NCBI RefSeq assembly: GCF_000189395.1
Contig: NZ_AEPB01000008.1
Coordinates: 16,203-80,202 of the forward strand
DNA length: 64,000 bases
DNA from: Planococcus donghaensis MPA1U2
GTDB lineage: Bacteria; Bacillota; Bacilli; Bacillales_A; Planococcaceae
Direction of reading: 5' to 3'
The stretch's first letter is position 1. Every line of letters starts with the position of its first letter. The notes under the pieces were generated by a model, which saw nothing but the letters and a program-made list of their open reading frames with translations, was not told the DNA's origin and searched no databases. Position numbers and translations under genes: made by a program. Shown in pieces: positions 45,132 through 54,166 of the stretch.

Positions 45132-46738
45132 TTAAATAACCTCATGGTTAGACGTTGCACGCGAGCAACAACTTCCTGTGCATAAAAGGGTTTCAATATG
45201 TAATCATCGGCTCCACTACGTAAAGCAAGCACGATATCTGATTCATTAGAACGCGAAGTAAGCATAGAAATCACAATGTTATCATTTGGATATTGGCTCC
45301 GCACGTGATTCAAAACTTCTAAACCATCCATTTTTGGCATAACCCCATCAAGTAAAATCATGTAATTTTCCTCTGGCTTGTACCAATCAGACTCGATAAA
45401 GCTGACACCATCTGCATATTCTTCTATAGTAATATCGAAATCATCAGGCTTCCAACCCGCAAATTGTTTTGAAATTAGCTTACGAACTAACGAATCATCA
45501 TCTACGATAATGATGTTAAGTTGTCGTTTCAATTCAAAAGCTGCAATTTCAAACATCATTGTCTGATTTCGGCCGTTCTTTTTCGCTTGGTACAAAGCTT
45601 GATCAGCTTTAGTTACTAACGTATCTTGCTTTTGGCGATATTCACTTATTCCAGCAGAAAATGTTACGTGAAATGAATTATTCGACTGGTCGGTGAAGGC
45701 AATGTTAGCAAAGTCTAAACGGGTCTGTTCGACAAAGGATATAGCAGTTTCTGCTGCAGTATCCGGAAGAATTAAAGCGAATTCTTCGCCGCCGTATCGG
45801 AAGAAATAATCAGAATCTCGTTTTTTCTTCAATAAGAGTTGGCTAAAAGCTTGTAAAACTTCATCTCCAATTGGGTGTCCATAATTGTCATTTACTTTTT
45901 TAAAATGATCTAAATCGAATAAGACAAGTGTAAAAGTTTTTTTGCTTTTCTCAGACAAAGTAGTCATTTGTGACAATACATCATTAAAATATTTTCTATT
46001 TCCCGCGCCCGTTAACTCGTCATAAAGTGTTTCTTGCAAAATCATTTTTTGGAGACGTAGACGGTTTAATACATAAGGAACGAAAAGGGCCATATTTAAT
46101 GGCTTGGAAAGAAAGTCTGTTGCGCCTATTTCCATTGCTTTAATTTGATTTTCAATGCGATCATCCGAGCTTACAATTGCAAGAGGGACATATTGATTTT
46201 TTGCAGGTTCGTAAATTCTAGAGATCAATTCAAAACCATCTACATCTGGCAATTGCAAGTCCAAAATAACCATTTGAGGTTGCAGTGTGTAAAATAATTC
46301 CATTCCTTTTTTTCCATCAAGCGCAATAACGACTTGAATTCCATGTTCTTCTAAAGATTCTTTAATATAGGAGGCTAACTCCGCATCTGAATCAATCACT
46401 AAAACAAATACATCATTTGTAGGAATCTCTTTTTGTAAATTGACTTCAACTTTAGTAATAAGAGAAGAGTTCTCTTCTTTAAAATGGTTTCTTAAAGCAA
46501 CCATTAAACTTTGCAAAGAATCGACTGGCAGTAATGTATCACTATCTTCAGCGAAAAGTTCTAATTGAGTAGCACAAAACTGAGACAACTCCATAAGACC
46601 AATCGTGCCGGCAGTGCCTTTCATGGTATGTAAGAAGCGGTACATCTCCCGTTCAGAGATCTCTCTTTGTTTGATCCATTTCGAAAAATCCTTCTCCATT
46701 CGGTCAGAGAGCAAAGCTTTATAATTTGTACGAGACAT
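45128..46738 (-). CDS. HPt-REC-GGDEF-REC diguanylate cyclase
   Basis: A 536-residue signalling protein. ATG 46738 (MSRTNYKALLSDRM) is preferred: AAGGTG is 7 bases before. Order: HPt domain with the phospho-His in FLHTMKGTAGTIG near residue 42, REC 1 (LVIDSDAELAS; VILDLQLPD), GGDEF with the active-site RYGGEEFAL, and REC 2 (IIIVDDDSLVRK; ILLDGVMPK). The product-inhibition I-site RDSD lies five residues before GGEEF. It makes c-di-GMP under phosphorelay control. First gene of the four-gene reverse operon. Confidence 0.93.
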   Translation of the reverse strand: MSRTNYKALLSDRMEKDFSKWIKQREISEREMYRFLHTMKGTAGTIGLMELSQFCATQLELFAEDSDTLLPVDSLQSLMVALRNHFKEENSSLITKVEVNLQKEIPTNDVFVLVIDSDAELASYIKESLEEHGIQVVIALDGKKGMELFYTLQPQMVILDLQLPDVDGFELISRIYEPAKNQYVPLAIVSSDDRIENQIKAMEIGATDFLSKPLNMALFVPYVLNRLRLQKMILQETLYDELTGAGNRKYFNDVLSQMTTLSEKSKKTFTLVLFDLDHFKKVNDNYGHPIGDEVLQAFSQLLLKKKRDSDYFFRYGGEEFALILPDTAAETAISFVEQTRLDFANIAFTDQSNNSFHVTFSAGISEYRQKQDTLVTKADQALYQAKKNGRNQTMMFEIAAFELKRQLNIIIVDDDSLVRKLISKQFAGWKPDDFDITIEEYADGVSFIESDWYKPEENYMILLDGVMPKMDGLEVLNHVRSQYPNDNIVISMLTSRSNESDIVLALRSGADDYILKPFYAQEVVARVQRLTMRLFK

Positions 46739-46982
46739 GTTCATCACCTTCTTTAAAAAAATATATCTATATACTTCCACTATACTATAAAAATTCCTAT
46801 TTTGCGTTTCTTGGTAACTATAAAACAAGATTCGTCGTACGAACAGTAAACTGTTTAGATGTAGTTGTTCATTTACGAGCTACAACGTGCAATAAACAAA
46901 GAGTGTATTATAATGAGTTATACCTTTTGAATTTAAGAGTTTACTAAAAAAGAATATAAAATAGTCAGTAGGGGGAAAATAC

Positions 46983-48083
46983 ATGCAAGAACCAGTGATT
47001 ATTGTAGGAGCAGGTTTAAGCGGCTTACGCGCTGCATCCTTGCTTACGGAACAAGGAATAGCCTGTAAAGTAATCGAAGCAAGAAATCGAATAGGAGGCA
47101 GAGTTTTAAGTGCTTCTGTACAAAATCAAGAAAATCTAGGAAAATTTGATCTTGGTCCCACATGGTTTTGGCCGCAGTACGAGCCGAATATTGCAAGCTT
47201 TGTGAAAAAGCTCGGTTTAGAGACGTTTGTTCAGCAAAATGATGGAGATTTGCTGGTAGAACGTTTTCAAAGAAAACCACCAGAACGCTGTAAGATGCAG
47301 GAAAATATTCATGAAAGAGGAGTTCGGATTACAGGAGGAATGCAATCGTTAATAGATGCATTGGCAAAAACAATTCCGCTTTCTATTATTGAGCTTGAAA
47401 CGCGGGTTAAAAAGATTTGCTTGGATCAAGTAGGCAAACTAACAGTTGAAGTGGAAACGGCTGATGGAGAGAGAAAACAAATTTCAGCAGCTAATGTCAT
47501 TTTGGCATTGCCACCTCGACTAGTAGCCAATCACATTGAATTTTCACCCGATTTGCCTGCAGAACTTATGGAAGACATTAAAGAAAAACCAACATGGATG
47601 GGGTCACAAGCTAAAGCGGTTGCTGTTTACAAACGCCCATTTTGGCGAGACTCAGGACTATCTGGTTTGGTGTTAAGTTCAGCAGGTCCACTACAAGAAA
47701 TTTATGATGCCTCGCCTATTGATGGAGCAGGTGCGTTATTTGGTTTTTTTGGTATAACTTCAGAAGTGCGTCAGCAAATGGGACAAGAAAAAATTACTGA
47801 ATTAGTTACCAATCAATTGATTAAACTTTTTGGCAATGAAGCTGAACACCCACTAGAAATCCTGTACAAAGATTGGTCAAATGATTTAGAAACAGCAGTT
47901 ATAGAAGACTCGAGTCCGTTTAAAAATTACACAAGTTACGGTCAACCGCCGATCTCAGGGATATGGCAAGAAAAAGTAATTTTTGCAGGCACAGAAACAA
48001 ATGCCCAATTTAGTGGTCATCTCGAAGGAGCGCTTCAGTCTGCTGAAACGGCAGTTGATAAAATAATTGCCTTACGAAAATAG
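46983..48083 (+). CDS. flavin-dependent amine oxidase
   Basis: A 366-residue flavin monoamine-oxidase-family protein. The FAD Rossmann motif is IIVGAGLSGLRAASLL near residue 6 with EARNRIGGRV at 35; the C-terminal FAD strand is VIFAGTETNAQFSGHLEGALQSAE near 335. It is shorter than plant and animal enzymes (about 450-500) but normal for bacterial ones. It would oxidise an amine with release of hydrogen peroxide and ammonia. AGGGGG precedes the ATG. Confidence 0.88.
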   Translation: MQEPVIIVGAGLSGLRAASLLTEQGIACKVIEARNRIGGRVLSASVQNQENLGKFDLGPTWFWPQYEPNIASFVKKLGLETFVQQNDGDLLVERFQRKPPERCKMQENIHERGVRITGGMQSLIDALAKTIPLSIIELETRVKKICLDQVGKLTVEVETADGERKQISAANVILALPPRLVANHIEFSPDLPAELMEDIKEKPTWMGSQAKAVAVYKRPFWRDSGLSGLVLSSAGPLQEIYDASPIDGAGALFGFFGITSEVRQQMGQEKITELVTNQLIKLFGNEAEHPLEILYKDWSNDLETAVIEDSSPFKNYTSYGQPPISGIWQEKVIFAGTETNAQFSGHLEGALQSAETAVDKIIALRK

Positions 48084-48338
48084 CGCATAGTTATTTCTTT
48101 TTAGACAAGTGGGGGAGAGAAAAGAGTGCCTTTTTTTACAACAAGTTTGACGTGACAGGGAAGTTTAGAAGAACTCTGATGTAAAAGTTTGTGGCTATCT
48201 TATTGGTGATACTATTATTTTTAACACCGAAACTAACATTAATTGTAAAAAATTTCGTCTTTTGCGCTTATTTCAGTAAGGATTTATCAAACTAGAAGAG
48301 ACTATTTAATGTTCAAAAGAGAAACAAAATAACGTTTT

Positions 48339-48375
48339 AAAACCTTCTGAGAACAACTAGCTCAGTAGGTTTTTT
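48339..48375 (+). terminator. intrinsic terminator downstream of amine oxidase
   Basis: AAAACCTTCTGAG and CTCAGTAGGTTTTTT form a stem with a 9-base loop. Otherwise the 48084-48605 gap shows only the box at 48539; a 63-codon frame at 48392 has no ribosome binding site. Confidence 0.8.
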
Positions 48376-48538
48376 CGTTATATTTCTTAGTATGAAATTG
48401 ATCGCGTTTTATAAAAAGAAATGTATACGCTGGAAAAATGCGGATTATGAGATGGATAGAAAATCATATGAGTTGATTAGTGAACAAATTAAGACAAAAA
48501 TACGAAGAAAAGAGCAATTTTTTCTCTTTTTTCTGAAT

Positions 48539-48554
48539 TGTAAGGTATCTTACA
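48539..48554. promoter_or_regulatory. putative Crp/Fnr-type box (perfect palindrome)
   Basis: TGTAAGGTATCTTACA: perfect TGTAAG/CTTACA arms with 4-base centre, 52 bases before the start of the Met-rich membrane protein. Same half-sites and spacing as the osmC box (16472-16487). Confidence 0.6.
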
Positions 48555-48605
48555 TTTTTGTCTTAAGAAAAGGTGTAAATTAATAGAAAAGAAGGAGTGA
48601 GGAAA

Positions 48606-49043
48606 ATGGTAGTACCACAACAAACATCTACTGCAACAAATTACTCAAGTATTGTGAAAGCCGCCTTAATCGGTAGTACAGTAGCAGGAATCCTGTTTGG
48701 GATCTTCATGCAAATGATGGGAATGATTACAGTAATAGCATCAATGGTAGGAAGTGAAAGCCTAGTCGTCGGATGGATTATGCACATGATGATCAGTTGG
48801 GTTTTTGGCCTTGGATATGGTGCAATGACACTTTTCTCATCTCGTTACTATGTTCTCGGGGTTATTCACGGAGTGCTTATTTGGATCGTAGGACCACTTC
48901 TTGTTATGCCTATCATGATGGGAATGGGCCCAATGTTTGGACAAATGTTTGCAAGTGATCAATTAATGAGTTTGGTTACGCACTTAGCGTTCTCACTGAT
49001 TTTAGCAGCAGTATTCAGTAAACTTGTTCAAAAACATGCATAA
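48606..49043 (+). CDS. Met-rich four-helix membrane protein
   Basis: A 145-residue integral membrane protein. ATG 48606 follows GAAGGAG at 8 bases; the in-frame GTG at 48597 overlaps that site. Four hydrophobic spans lie at about residues 18-36, 50-70, 78-98 and 118-138, with many Met and Gly (FMQMMGMI, MPIMMGMGPMFGQMF). I do not recognise a named family. A TGTAA-type box just upstream suggests control by the Crp/Fnr regulators, one of which converges from the downstream side. A metal- or redox-related membrane role is only a guess. Confidence 0.75.
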   Translation: MVVPQQTSTATNYSSIVKAALIGSTVAGILFGIFMQMMGMITVIASMVGSESLVVGWIMHMMISWVFGLGYGAMTLFSSRYYVLGVIHGVLIWIVGPLLVMPIMMGMGPMFGQMFASDQLMSLVTHLAFSLILAAVFSKLVQKHA

Positions 49044-49050
49044 CCTATAG

Positions 49051-49109
49051 AGAAAAACCTTTCAAACGCTACCAGAAAATATTATGGGTAGGTTGAGAAA
49101 GGTTTTTCT
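49051..49109. terminator. bidirectional terminator
   Basis: AGAAAAACCTTTC and GAAAGGTTTTTCT pair at the base of a long loop between the converging membrane-protein and Crp/Fnr genes. Confidence 0.75.
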
Positions 49110-49153
49110 TTACTAAAGTTTTTAATTTGAAACTGAGATTGCTTCTAATTAAT

Positions 49154-49834
49154 TTATTCCATAATGATTTTTTTTATTTCATCTGCTTTTATGGAATAAC
49201 CGAAAAGATTTTTTTTAACTAATCCCTCTTTTTTCAACTTACTCATTAAAAGAGAGATGGTTTCTCTAGAAGAACCTACCATAGTAGCAATGTCTTCATG
49301 CGTAATTCTCATATTAATCGTTTGCCATTCTTTTTCGCGTTTGCCACTTTTTTCGCTCATTTTCAATAATAGAAAAAGCGTGCGATACCGAATGTCTCCG
49401 AGAGCTATTTTTTCGCTGATATCATGTGTTTCTTTTAATTGGTTCGATAATATTTGAATGAGCTTAAATGACACTTCAGGTGTAGCTCGTATAAATGCTT
49501 CGAATTTTGCTTTATCCATCGTGCATAAATAACAGTCAGTCATGGCTTCAGCATAGGTTTCTTTGTCTGTCAGCATAAAAGATTCTGTTTCACCAAAGAC
49601 ATTGCCATCGATTAAGATATCTGTAGTAAATTGTTTTCCTTGTGCCGTCATTCGATACAAACGAACTTGCCCTTTTTTAAGAAAAAACAATACATCTAGT
49701 GGCTGTTCAGGTATTAAAATCTGTGTGCCTTTTTTGACAGGTGTCATCGTACTGTTTTTATCAATTACTTTAATATCTTTCATAGGCAATTCATCAAAAA
49801 GATTTATTTGCGAAAGGAGTGTCAATTTATCCAT
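49154..49834 (-). CDS. Crp/Fnr-family regulator, copy 2
   Basis: A 226-residue paralogue of the regulator at 13512-14192; I count about 36 differences, with the recognition helix GSSRETISLLMSKL identical. Start ATG 49834 is preceded by AGAGGAGG. An upstream in-frame ATG would overlap the glutaredoxin-like gene and is not used. Like copy 1 it lacks an Fe-S cluster motif, has two nearby cysteines (DCYLCTM) and is divergent from a thioredoxin-fold gene. Identical recognition helices imply a shared DNA target. Confidence 0.9.
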   Translation of the reverse strand: MDKLTLLSQINLFDELPMKDIKVIDKNSTMTPVKKGTQILIPEQPLDVLFFLKKGQVRLYRMTAQGKQFTTDILIDGNVFGETESFMLTDKETYAEAMTDCYLCTMDKAKFEAFIRATPEVSFKLIQILSNQLKETHDISEKIALGDIRYRTLFLLLKMSEKSGKREKEWQTINMRITHEDIATMVGSSRETISLLMSKLKKEGLVKKNLFGYSIKADEIKKIIME

Positions 49835-49880
49835 GTTAAAATCCTCCTCTATCCGTTCTAAAAAACGGGTTTTAAATGCC

Positions 49881-50114
49881 ATGCTTTTTATTTTACCGGG
49901 ATGTACCAATTGTAAAAAAGCAGAGAGTAAACTGCGGGAACTAGAGATTTCATTTCAAGTTTATAACATTTTCGAACATCGTGCATTGTTTCAAAGTGTG
50001 CCGATAAAGAAAAAGAGCCAAGGTTTGCCACTGTTGAAGGTGGAAGAAAATTACTATTCTTTAGCTGAAATATTGGAATGGGAAAAACAAGAGGTCAATG
50101 TTTGTAAAAAGTAG
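49881..50114 (+). CDS. glutaredoxin-like CxxC protein
   Basis: A 77-residue thioredoxin-fold protein with the motif MLFILPGCTNCKKAESKL at the start and LPLLKVEENYYSLAEILEW with the cis-proline later, as in glutaredoxin/NrdH-like proteins. ATG 49881 lacks an obvious ribosome binding site, and only 46 bases separate it from the divergent Crp/Fnr start, so promoters and coding sequences must overlap. It precedes a disulfide reductase by 245 bases. Confidence 0.78.
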   Translation: MLFILPGCTNCKKAESKLRELEISFQVYNIFEHRALFQSVPIKKKSQGLPLLKVEENYYSLAEILEWEKQEVNVCKK

Positions 50115-50358
50115 ATCGTCCAAGTAGCTTATAATGTCGATTACTTTTTAAAGCACATTGATTTACCCTACTCAGCAGGAATACGTTCTATGAATATCGA
50201 ATATTCTAAAAAGAATAACAATTAAAAGAATTTTCATTTACTGCCAGTTAGTTGAAAAAAAAACAAGAGTGAAAATTGATGAAAAGGGTATTAAAAAATA
50301 TACCACCAAAGTAAGTGGGGAAAATTGGATTTTTAATTACAAAAAGGAGATGCCATTA

Positions 50359-51714
50359 ATGCAAAAGAAATTCGATTTAATCGTAATTGGAACAGGGTCA
50401 GCTGGTACGGCTGCAGCCATGAAGTGCAAAAAAGCTGGATGGGAAGTCGCAATCATCGACTCAAGACCATTTGGAGGTACTTGCGCATTAAGGGGATGTG
50501 ATCCCAAAAAAATACTGGTTGGAGCGGCAAATATAATAGATAGTGTTGACCGCATGAAAGGAAAGGGAATTACAGGGGCACCGACAATAAACTGGAACGA
50601 ACTAATGGAATTCAAGCGGACGTTCACGGAACCTGTACCTGAAAATCGATTGGAAGGTTTTCAAAAAGCTGGAATTGTCACGTTTCACGGAGAAGCTGTT
50701 TTTGTCGCTGAAGACAAAATTCAAGTTGGAGAAAATGAATTGACTGCTGAAAAGATATTAATCGCAAATGGCGCAAAGCCAGTTTCATTACCTATTAATG
50801 GGGCAGAACATCTTACAATGAGCGATGAATTTTTAGAACTTGATAAGTTACCGGCGAGATTAGTTTTTGTAGGTGGTGGTTACATTTCGTTCGAATTTGC
50901 GCATATAGCAGCACGAGCAGGTTCTGAAGTACACATCATTCATAGAGGAAAGCGACCACTTGAGAATTTCGAGGCGGATTTGGTGGACGTGTTATTAGAA
51001 AGGTCTAAAGAAGTCGGCATTCATATTCATCTGGGCACGGAAGTAAAGTCTATCGAAAAAATAGATTCCTCTTTTAAAGTCATTGGTGAAAATGGGTCTG
51101 AATCACTTGAACTAGATTGTGACCTTGTTCTACACGGAGCAGGAAGAGTGCCAAATATTGACGAGATGCAATTGGAAAAAGCAAATGTAGAACGTGAACC
51201 CTCGGGCATTACGGTAAACGAGTATCTTCAAAATGTTAGCAATCTACGTGTTTATGCGGCAGGAGATGCGGCGGCAACAGAAGGACTTCCCTTAACGCCT
51301 ATTGCTTCAATGGAATCTCACGTAGTCGCTTCGAATTTATTAAAAGGCAATCAAAAAACACCAAGTTACAAAGTCATGCCAACAGTTGTTTTCACCATCC
51401 CTAAATTAGCAGCTGTAGGACTGTCAGAAGATCAAGCAAAAGAAAAAGGTTATAACTATAAAGTTAAAGTGCTGCAAAAAGACATTTCAAGTTGGTATAC
51501 CTATAAACGGACGAATGAAAAGCATGCAATGGTAAAAGTTATTATTGATGAGGATTCTGACCAAATACTCGGTGCGCATTTGATTGGCCAAGAAGCAGAT
51601 GAACTCATCAATCATTTTGCATTAGCGATTCAATTTAACCTAACAACTTATGATTTAAAACAGATGATTTTTGCCTATCCAACTGCAGCTTCTGATATCG
51701 CCTCAATGCTATAG
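50359..51714 (+). CDS. FAD-dependent disulfide reductase, glutathione-reductase-like
   Basis: A 451-residue flavoprotein disulfide reductase. FAD loop VIGTGSAGTAAAMKC near residue 10; redox disulfide GGTCALRGCDPKK near 42, the GGTC-x4-C-x-PKK pattern seen in glutathione, mycothione and related reductases; NAD(P)H loop VGGGYISFEFA near 174; second FAD motif YAAGDAA near 304. The C-terminal interface lacks the canonical HPT(E) histidine: it reads AYPTAASD, so the acid-base residue His-Glu is missing. ATG 50359 follows AAGGAG. Substrate could be a small disulfide; gene lies before the SBP and EgtB. Confidence 0.85.
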   Translation: MQKKFDLIVIGTGSAGTAAAMKCKKAGWEVAIIDSRPFGGTCALRGCDPKKILVGAANIIDSVDRMKGKGITGAPTINWNELMEFKRTFTEPVPENRLEGFQKAGIVTFHGEAVFVAEDKIQVGENELTAEKILIANGAKPVSLPINGAEHLTMSDEFLELDKLPARLVFVGGGYISFEFAHIAARAGSEVHIIHRGKRPLENFEADLVDVLLERSKEVGIHIHLGTEVKSIEKIDSSFKVIGENGSESLELDCDLVLHGAGRVPNIDEMQLEKANVEREPSGITVNEYLQNVSNLRVYAAGDAAATEGLPLTPIASMESHVVASNLLKGNQKTPSYKVMPTVVFTIPKLAAVGLSEDQAKEKGYNYKVKVLQKDISSWYTYKRTNEKHAMVKVIIDEDSDQILGAHLIGQEADELINHFALAIQFNLTTYDLKQMIFAYPTAASDIASML

Positions 51715-51751
51715 AGGTGCACTAAAATAATAAAAAATAGGGGGAAAAAAC

Positions 51752-52654
51752 ATGAATAAAAAATTATTGGGAATGACCTTAATCGCTTCAGCAGCTTTAT
51801 ACGGATGTAGTTCTGGGGAAGAAGCAACTGAGCCGCTAGTAATTGGCGGCAAGCCTTGGACTGAACAATATATTTTGCCTTATATTTTGGGTGAGTACAT
51901 AGAGGCCAAATCGGACTATACCGTTGAGTATAAAGATGGTTTAGGCGAAGTGGCAATTTTAACACCAGCTTTGGAAAAAGGTGATATTGATATGTACGTT
52001 GAATACACCGGTACAGGATTAAAAGATGTGTTAAAGAGAGATTCAGAACCTGGACAAACTTCTGAAGAAGTTCTACAAGCGGTTCGAGAAGGCTATGAAG
52101 AGGAGTTAGGGGCAACTTGGTTAGAGCCGTTGGGTTTTGAAAATGGCTATACGTTAGCTTACTCCAAAGAAAGTGGCTTAGACGCTAAAACTTATTCAGA
52201 ACTAGCTGAACTTTCTCGTTCACAAGATGTTTCTTTTGGTGGACCGCATTCCTTCTATGAACGAAAAGGCGATGGCTACGAAGATTTAACAGCAACTTAT
52301 AACTTTAATTTTTCCGCTACTGAAAGCTTCGATCCTTCTATTATGTATGAAGCATTAAAAAATGGAGATGTAAATGTAATCCCTGCTTTTACAACCGATA
52401 GCAGAATAGACTTATTCGAATTGACTACGACAAAAGATGATTTAAACTTTTTCCCGAAATATGATGCCGTACCAGTTGTCCGCATGGAGACGCTTGAAGA
52501 ATATCCTGACTTAGAAGAGGTATTAAATGAACTTGGTGGTCAAATCAGCGCAGAAGAAATGTTGGCGATGAACTCTAAAGTAGATGTGGATAAAGAGCAG
52601 CCAGAAGACGTAGCTCGAGAATTTCTAATCGAAAAAGAATTGATTGAAGAATAG
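51752..52654 (+). CDS. OpuC/EgtU-type ABC substrate-binding lipoprotein
   Basis: A 300-residue lipoprotein: signal peptide with lipobox LYGC (Cys19), then GGKPWTEQYILPYILGEYIEAK and DIDMYVEYTGTGL near residue 85, the conserved core of osmoprotectant and ergothioneine binding proteins (ProX/OpuCC/EgtU family). It should bind a quaternary-ammonium ligand outside the membrane. No permease or ATPase gene is nearby, so it is an orphan. Preceded by AGGGGG. It sits between the disulfide reductase and EgtB, with only 60 bases to EgtB. Confidence 0.88.
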   Translation: MNKKLLGMTLIASAALYGCSSGEEATEPLVIGGKPWTEQYILPYILGEYIEAKSDYTVEYKDGLGEVAILTPALEKGDIDMYVEYTGTGLKDVLKRDSEPGQTSEEVLQAVREGYEEELGATWLEPLGFENGYTLAYSKESGLDAKTYSELAELSRSQDVSFGGPHSFYERKGDGYEDLTATYNFNFSATESFDPSIMYEALKNGDVNVIPAFTTDSRIDLFELTTTKDDLNFFPKYDAVPVVRMETLEEYPDLEEVLNELGGQISAEEMLAMNSKVDVDKEQPEDVAREFLIEKELIEE

Positions 52655-52714
52655 AGTTGCTTCTTAACATGTAAAGTAAGTAGAAAATTTTTAGTAGGTT
52701 AGGGGAGTTATTCG

Positions 52715-53986
52715 ATGAAAGCAGTAGAAAATACGTCTATAGCAGAGCGCTTTGCAGAAATAAGAGGCGTTACGATGAAACTGATCGAGCCTTTAGAAAC
52801 AGAAGATTTTATTATCCAATCTCACGAAGATGTGAGTCCGGCTAAATGGCATATCGCCCATACAACATGGTTTTTCGAACGTATGATTTTAAAAGAGTTC
52901 AAATCGAATTATGAAGAATTCAATCCAGCTTTTGATTTTTTGTTTAATTCATATTACAACACGATTGGACCTTATCAACCACGCCACCAACGCGGCGTAC
53001 TATCACGACCAACAGTAGATCAAGTTATTGAATATCGTAATTATGTGGATCAGCAAGTGTATAACTTACTTGATGAATCAGCTAGTGATACTAAAAAAGA
53101 AATAGAAGCTTTAATATATATGGGACTTCAACACGAACAACAACATCAGGAATTGATCTTAATGGATATAAAGTACAACTTTTTTGTTAATCCTCTTTTA
53201 CCTGCGTATGCACAAACAAAAAAACGAACACTAAGCAAACCCCAGGAATCGCAGTTTGTTAAGTTTGATGGAGGGTTGATCGAAATTGGTCACGATGGTA
53301 ATGGCTTTTCGTTTGATAATGAAAGCCCGCGTCATAAGGTTTGGCTTGAACCCTTCAAGTTTGCAACAAAACCTGTAACTAATGGAGAATTTCTTGAATT
53401 TATAAATTCCGGTGGCTATGAAAAACCGGAATATTGGCTTTCGGATGGGTGGAGTATTGTTAAAGAGCATAATTGGAAAGCGCCACTTTATTGGCTGAAA
53501 GATACAGAAGAAAAATGGCAAATATTTACCTTAGCGGGCATACAAGACCTAGAGCTTGATGAACCGGTTAGTCATATTAGTTTTTATGAAGCAGATGCTT
53601 TTAGCAGGTGGAAAGGCAAAAGGTTACCTACTGAAGCTGAATGGGAATATGCTTCTCAAAGCGTTGCTATTCACGGAAATACGATGGATGATGGTGTTTA
53701 CCATCCTGTGGCTAGTAGCGAGGATTTACAAAGTTCATCGCTATCAAAAATGTTTGGAGATGTATGGGAATGGACTGCTAGTGCCTACTCACCATATCCT
53801 GGAAGTAAACCGTTAGAAGGCGCGTTAGGTGAGTATAATGCGAAATTTATGTGTAACCAAATGATTCTTCGTGGAGGTTCGTGTGCAACGCCTGTAGATC
53901 ACATTCGGAAAACTTATCGAAATTTCTTTCCTCCAGAGAAAAGATGGCAATTTAGTGGTTTTAGGTTGGCAGAAGACCAAAGTTAA
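52715..53986 (+). CDS. egtB: ergothioneine biosynthesis sulfoxide synthase EgtB
   Basis: A 423-residue non-haem iron enzyme, AGGGGAG before the ATG. N-terminal DinB-like domain with iron ligands in WHIAHTTWF near residue 48 and HEQQHQEL near 145 (HxxxHxE). C-terminal formylglycine-generating-enzyme-like domain with RLPTEAEWEYA near 313, GDVWEWTAS near 350 and the end signature RGGSCATPVDHIRKTYRNFFPPEKRW. It joins a thiol (cysteine or gamma-glutamylcysteine) to hercynine in ergothioneine synthesis. EgtD, the hercynine-forming methyltransferase, is not in this window. Confidence 0.95.
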   Translation: MKAVENTSIAERFAEIRGVTMKLIEPLETEDFIIQSHEDVSPAKWHIAHTTWFFERMILKEFKSNYEEFNPAFDFLFNSYYNTIGPYQPRHQRGVLSRPTVDQVIEYRNYVDQQVYNLLDESASDTKKEIEALIYMGLQHEQQHQELILMDIKYNFFVNPLLPAYAQTKKRTLSKPQESQFVKFDGGLIEIGHDGNGFSFDNESPRHKVWLEPFKFATKPVTNGEFLEFINSGGYEKPEYWLSDGWSIVKEHNWKAPLYWLKDTEEKWQIFTLAGIQDLELDEPVSHISFYEADAFSRWKGKRLPTEAEWEYASQSVAIHGNTMDDGVYHPVASSEDLQSSSLSKMFGDVWEWTASAYSPYPGSKPLEGALGEYNAKFMCNQMILRGGSCATPVDHIRKTYRNFFPPEKRWQFSGFRLAEDQS

Positions 53987-54011
53987 TGTTGAACTTCCTC
54001 TTATATAAGTT

Positions 54012-54051
54012 AAAAAGCAGACAACCGTCTATCGGTTTGTCTGCTTTTTTG
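54012..54051 (+). terminator. intrinsic terminator after egtB
   Basis: AAAAAGCAGACAA and TTGTCTGCTTTTTT form a stem with an inner ACCG/CGGT extension, 25 bases after the stop. Confidence 0.9.
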
Positions 54052-54166
54052 TTTTAAAAATAATTCGCATTTTTTATTGCAATTTCTCAAAAAGAGAGTA
54101 TCATTCCTTAATAGACATGATATGTCCATAATGGATATTGAAAATAGATAAGGGAGAGGTGTTAGT

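Noticed and set aside
48392-48583. 63-codon ORF overlapping the TGTAA box
   Set aside because: No ribosome binding site; the box at 48539 and terminator at 48339-48375 explain the region better.
49563-49880. Long N-terminal extension of the glutaredoxin-like ORF (183 codons)
   Set aside because: The upstream part is the antisense shadow of the Crp/Fnr gene; the conserved fold begins at ATG 49881.
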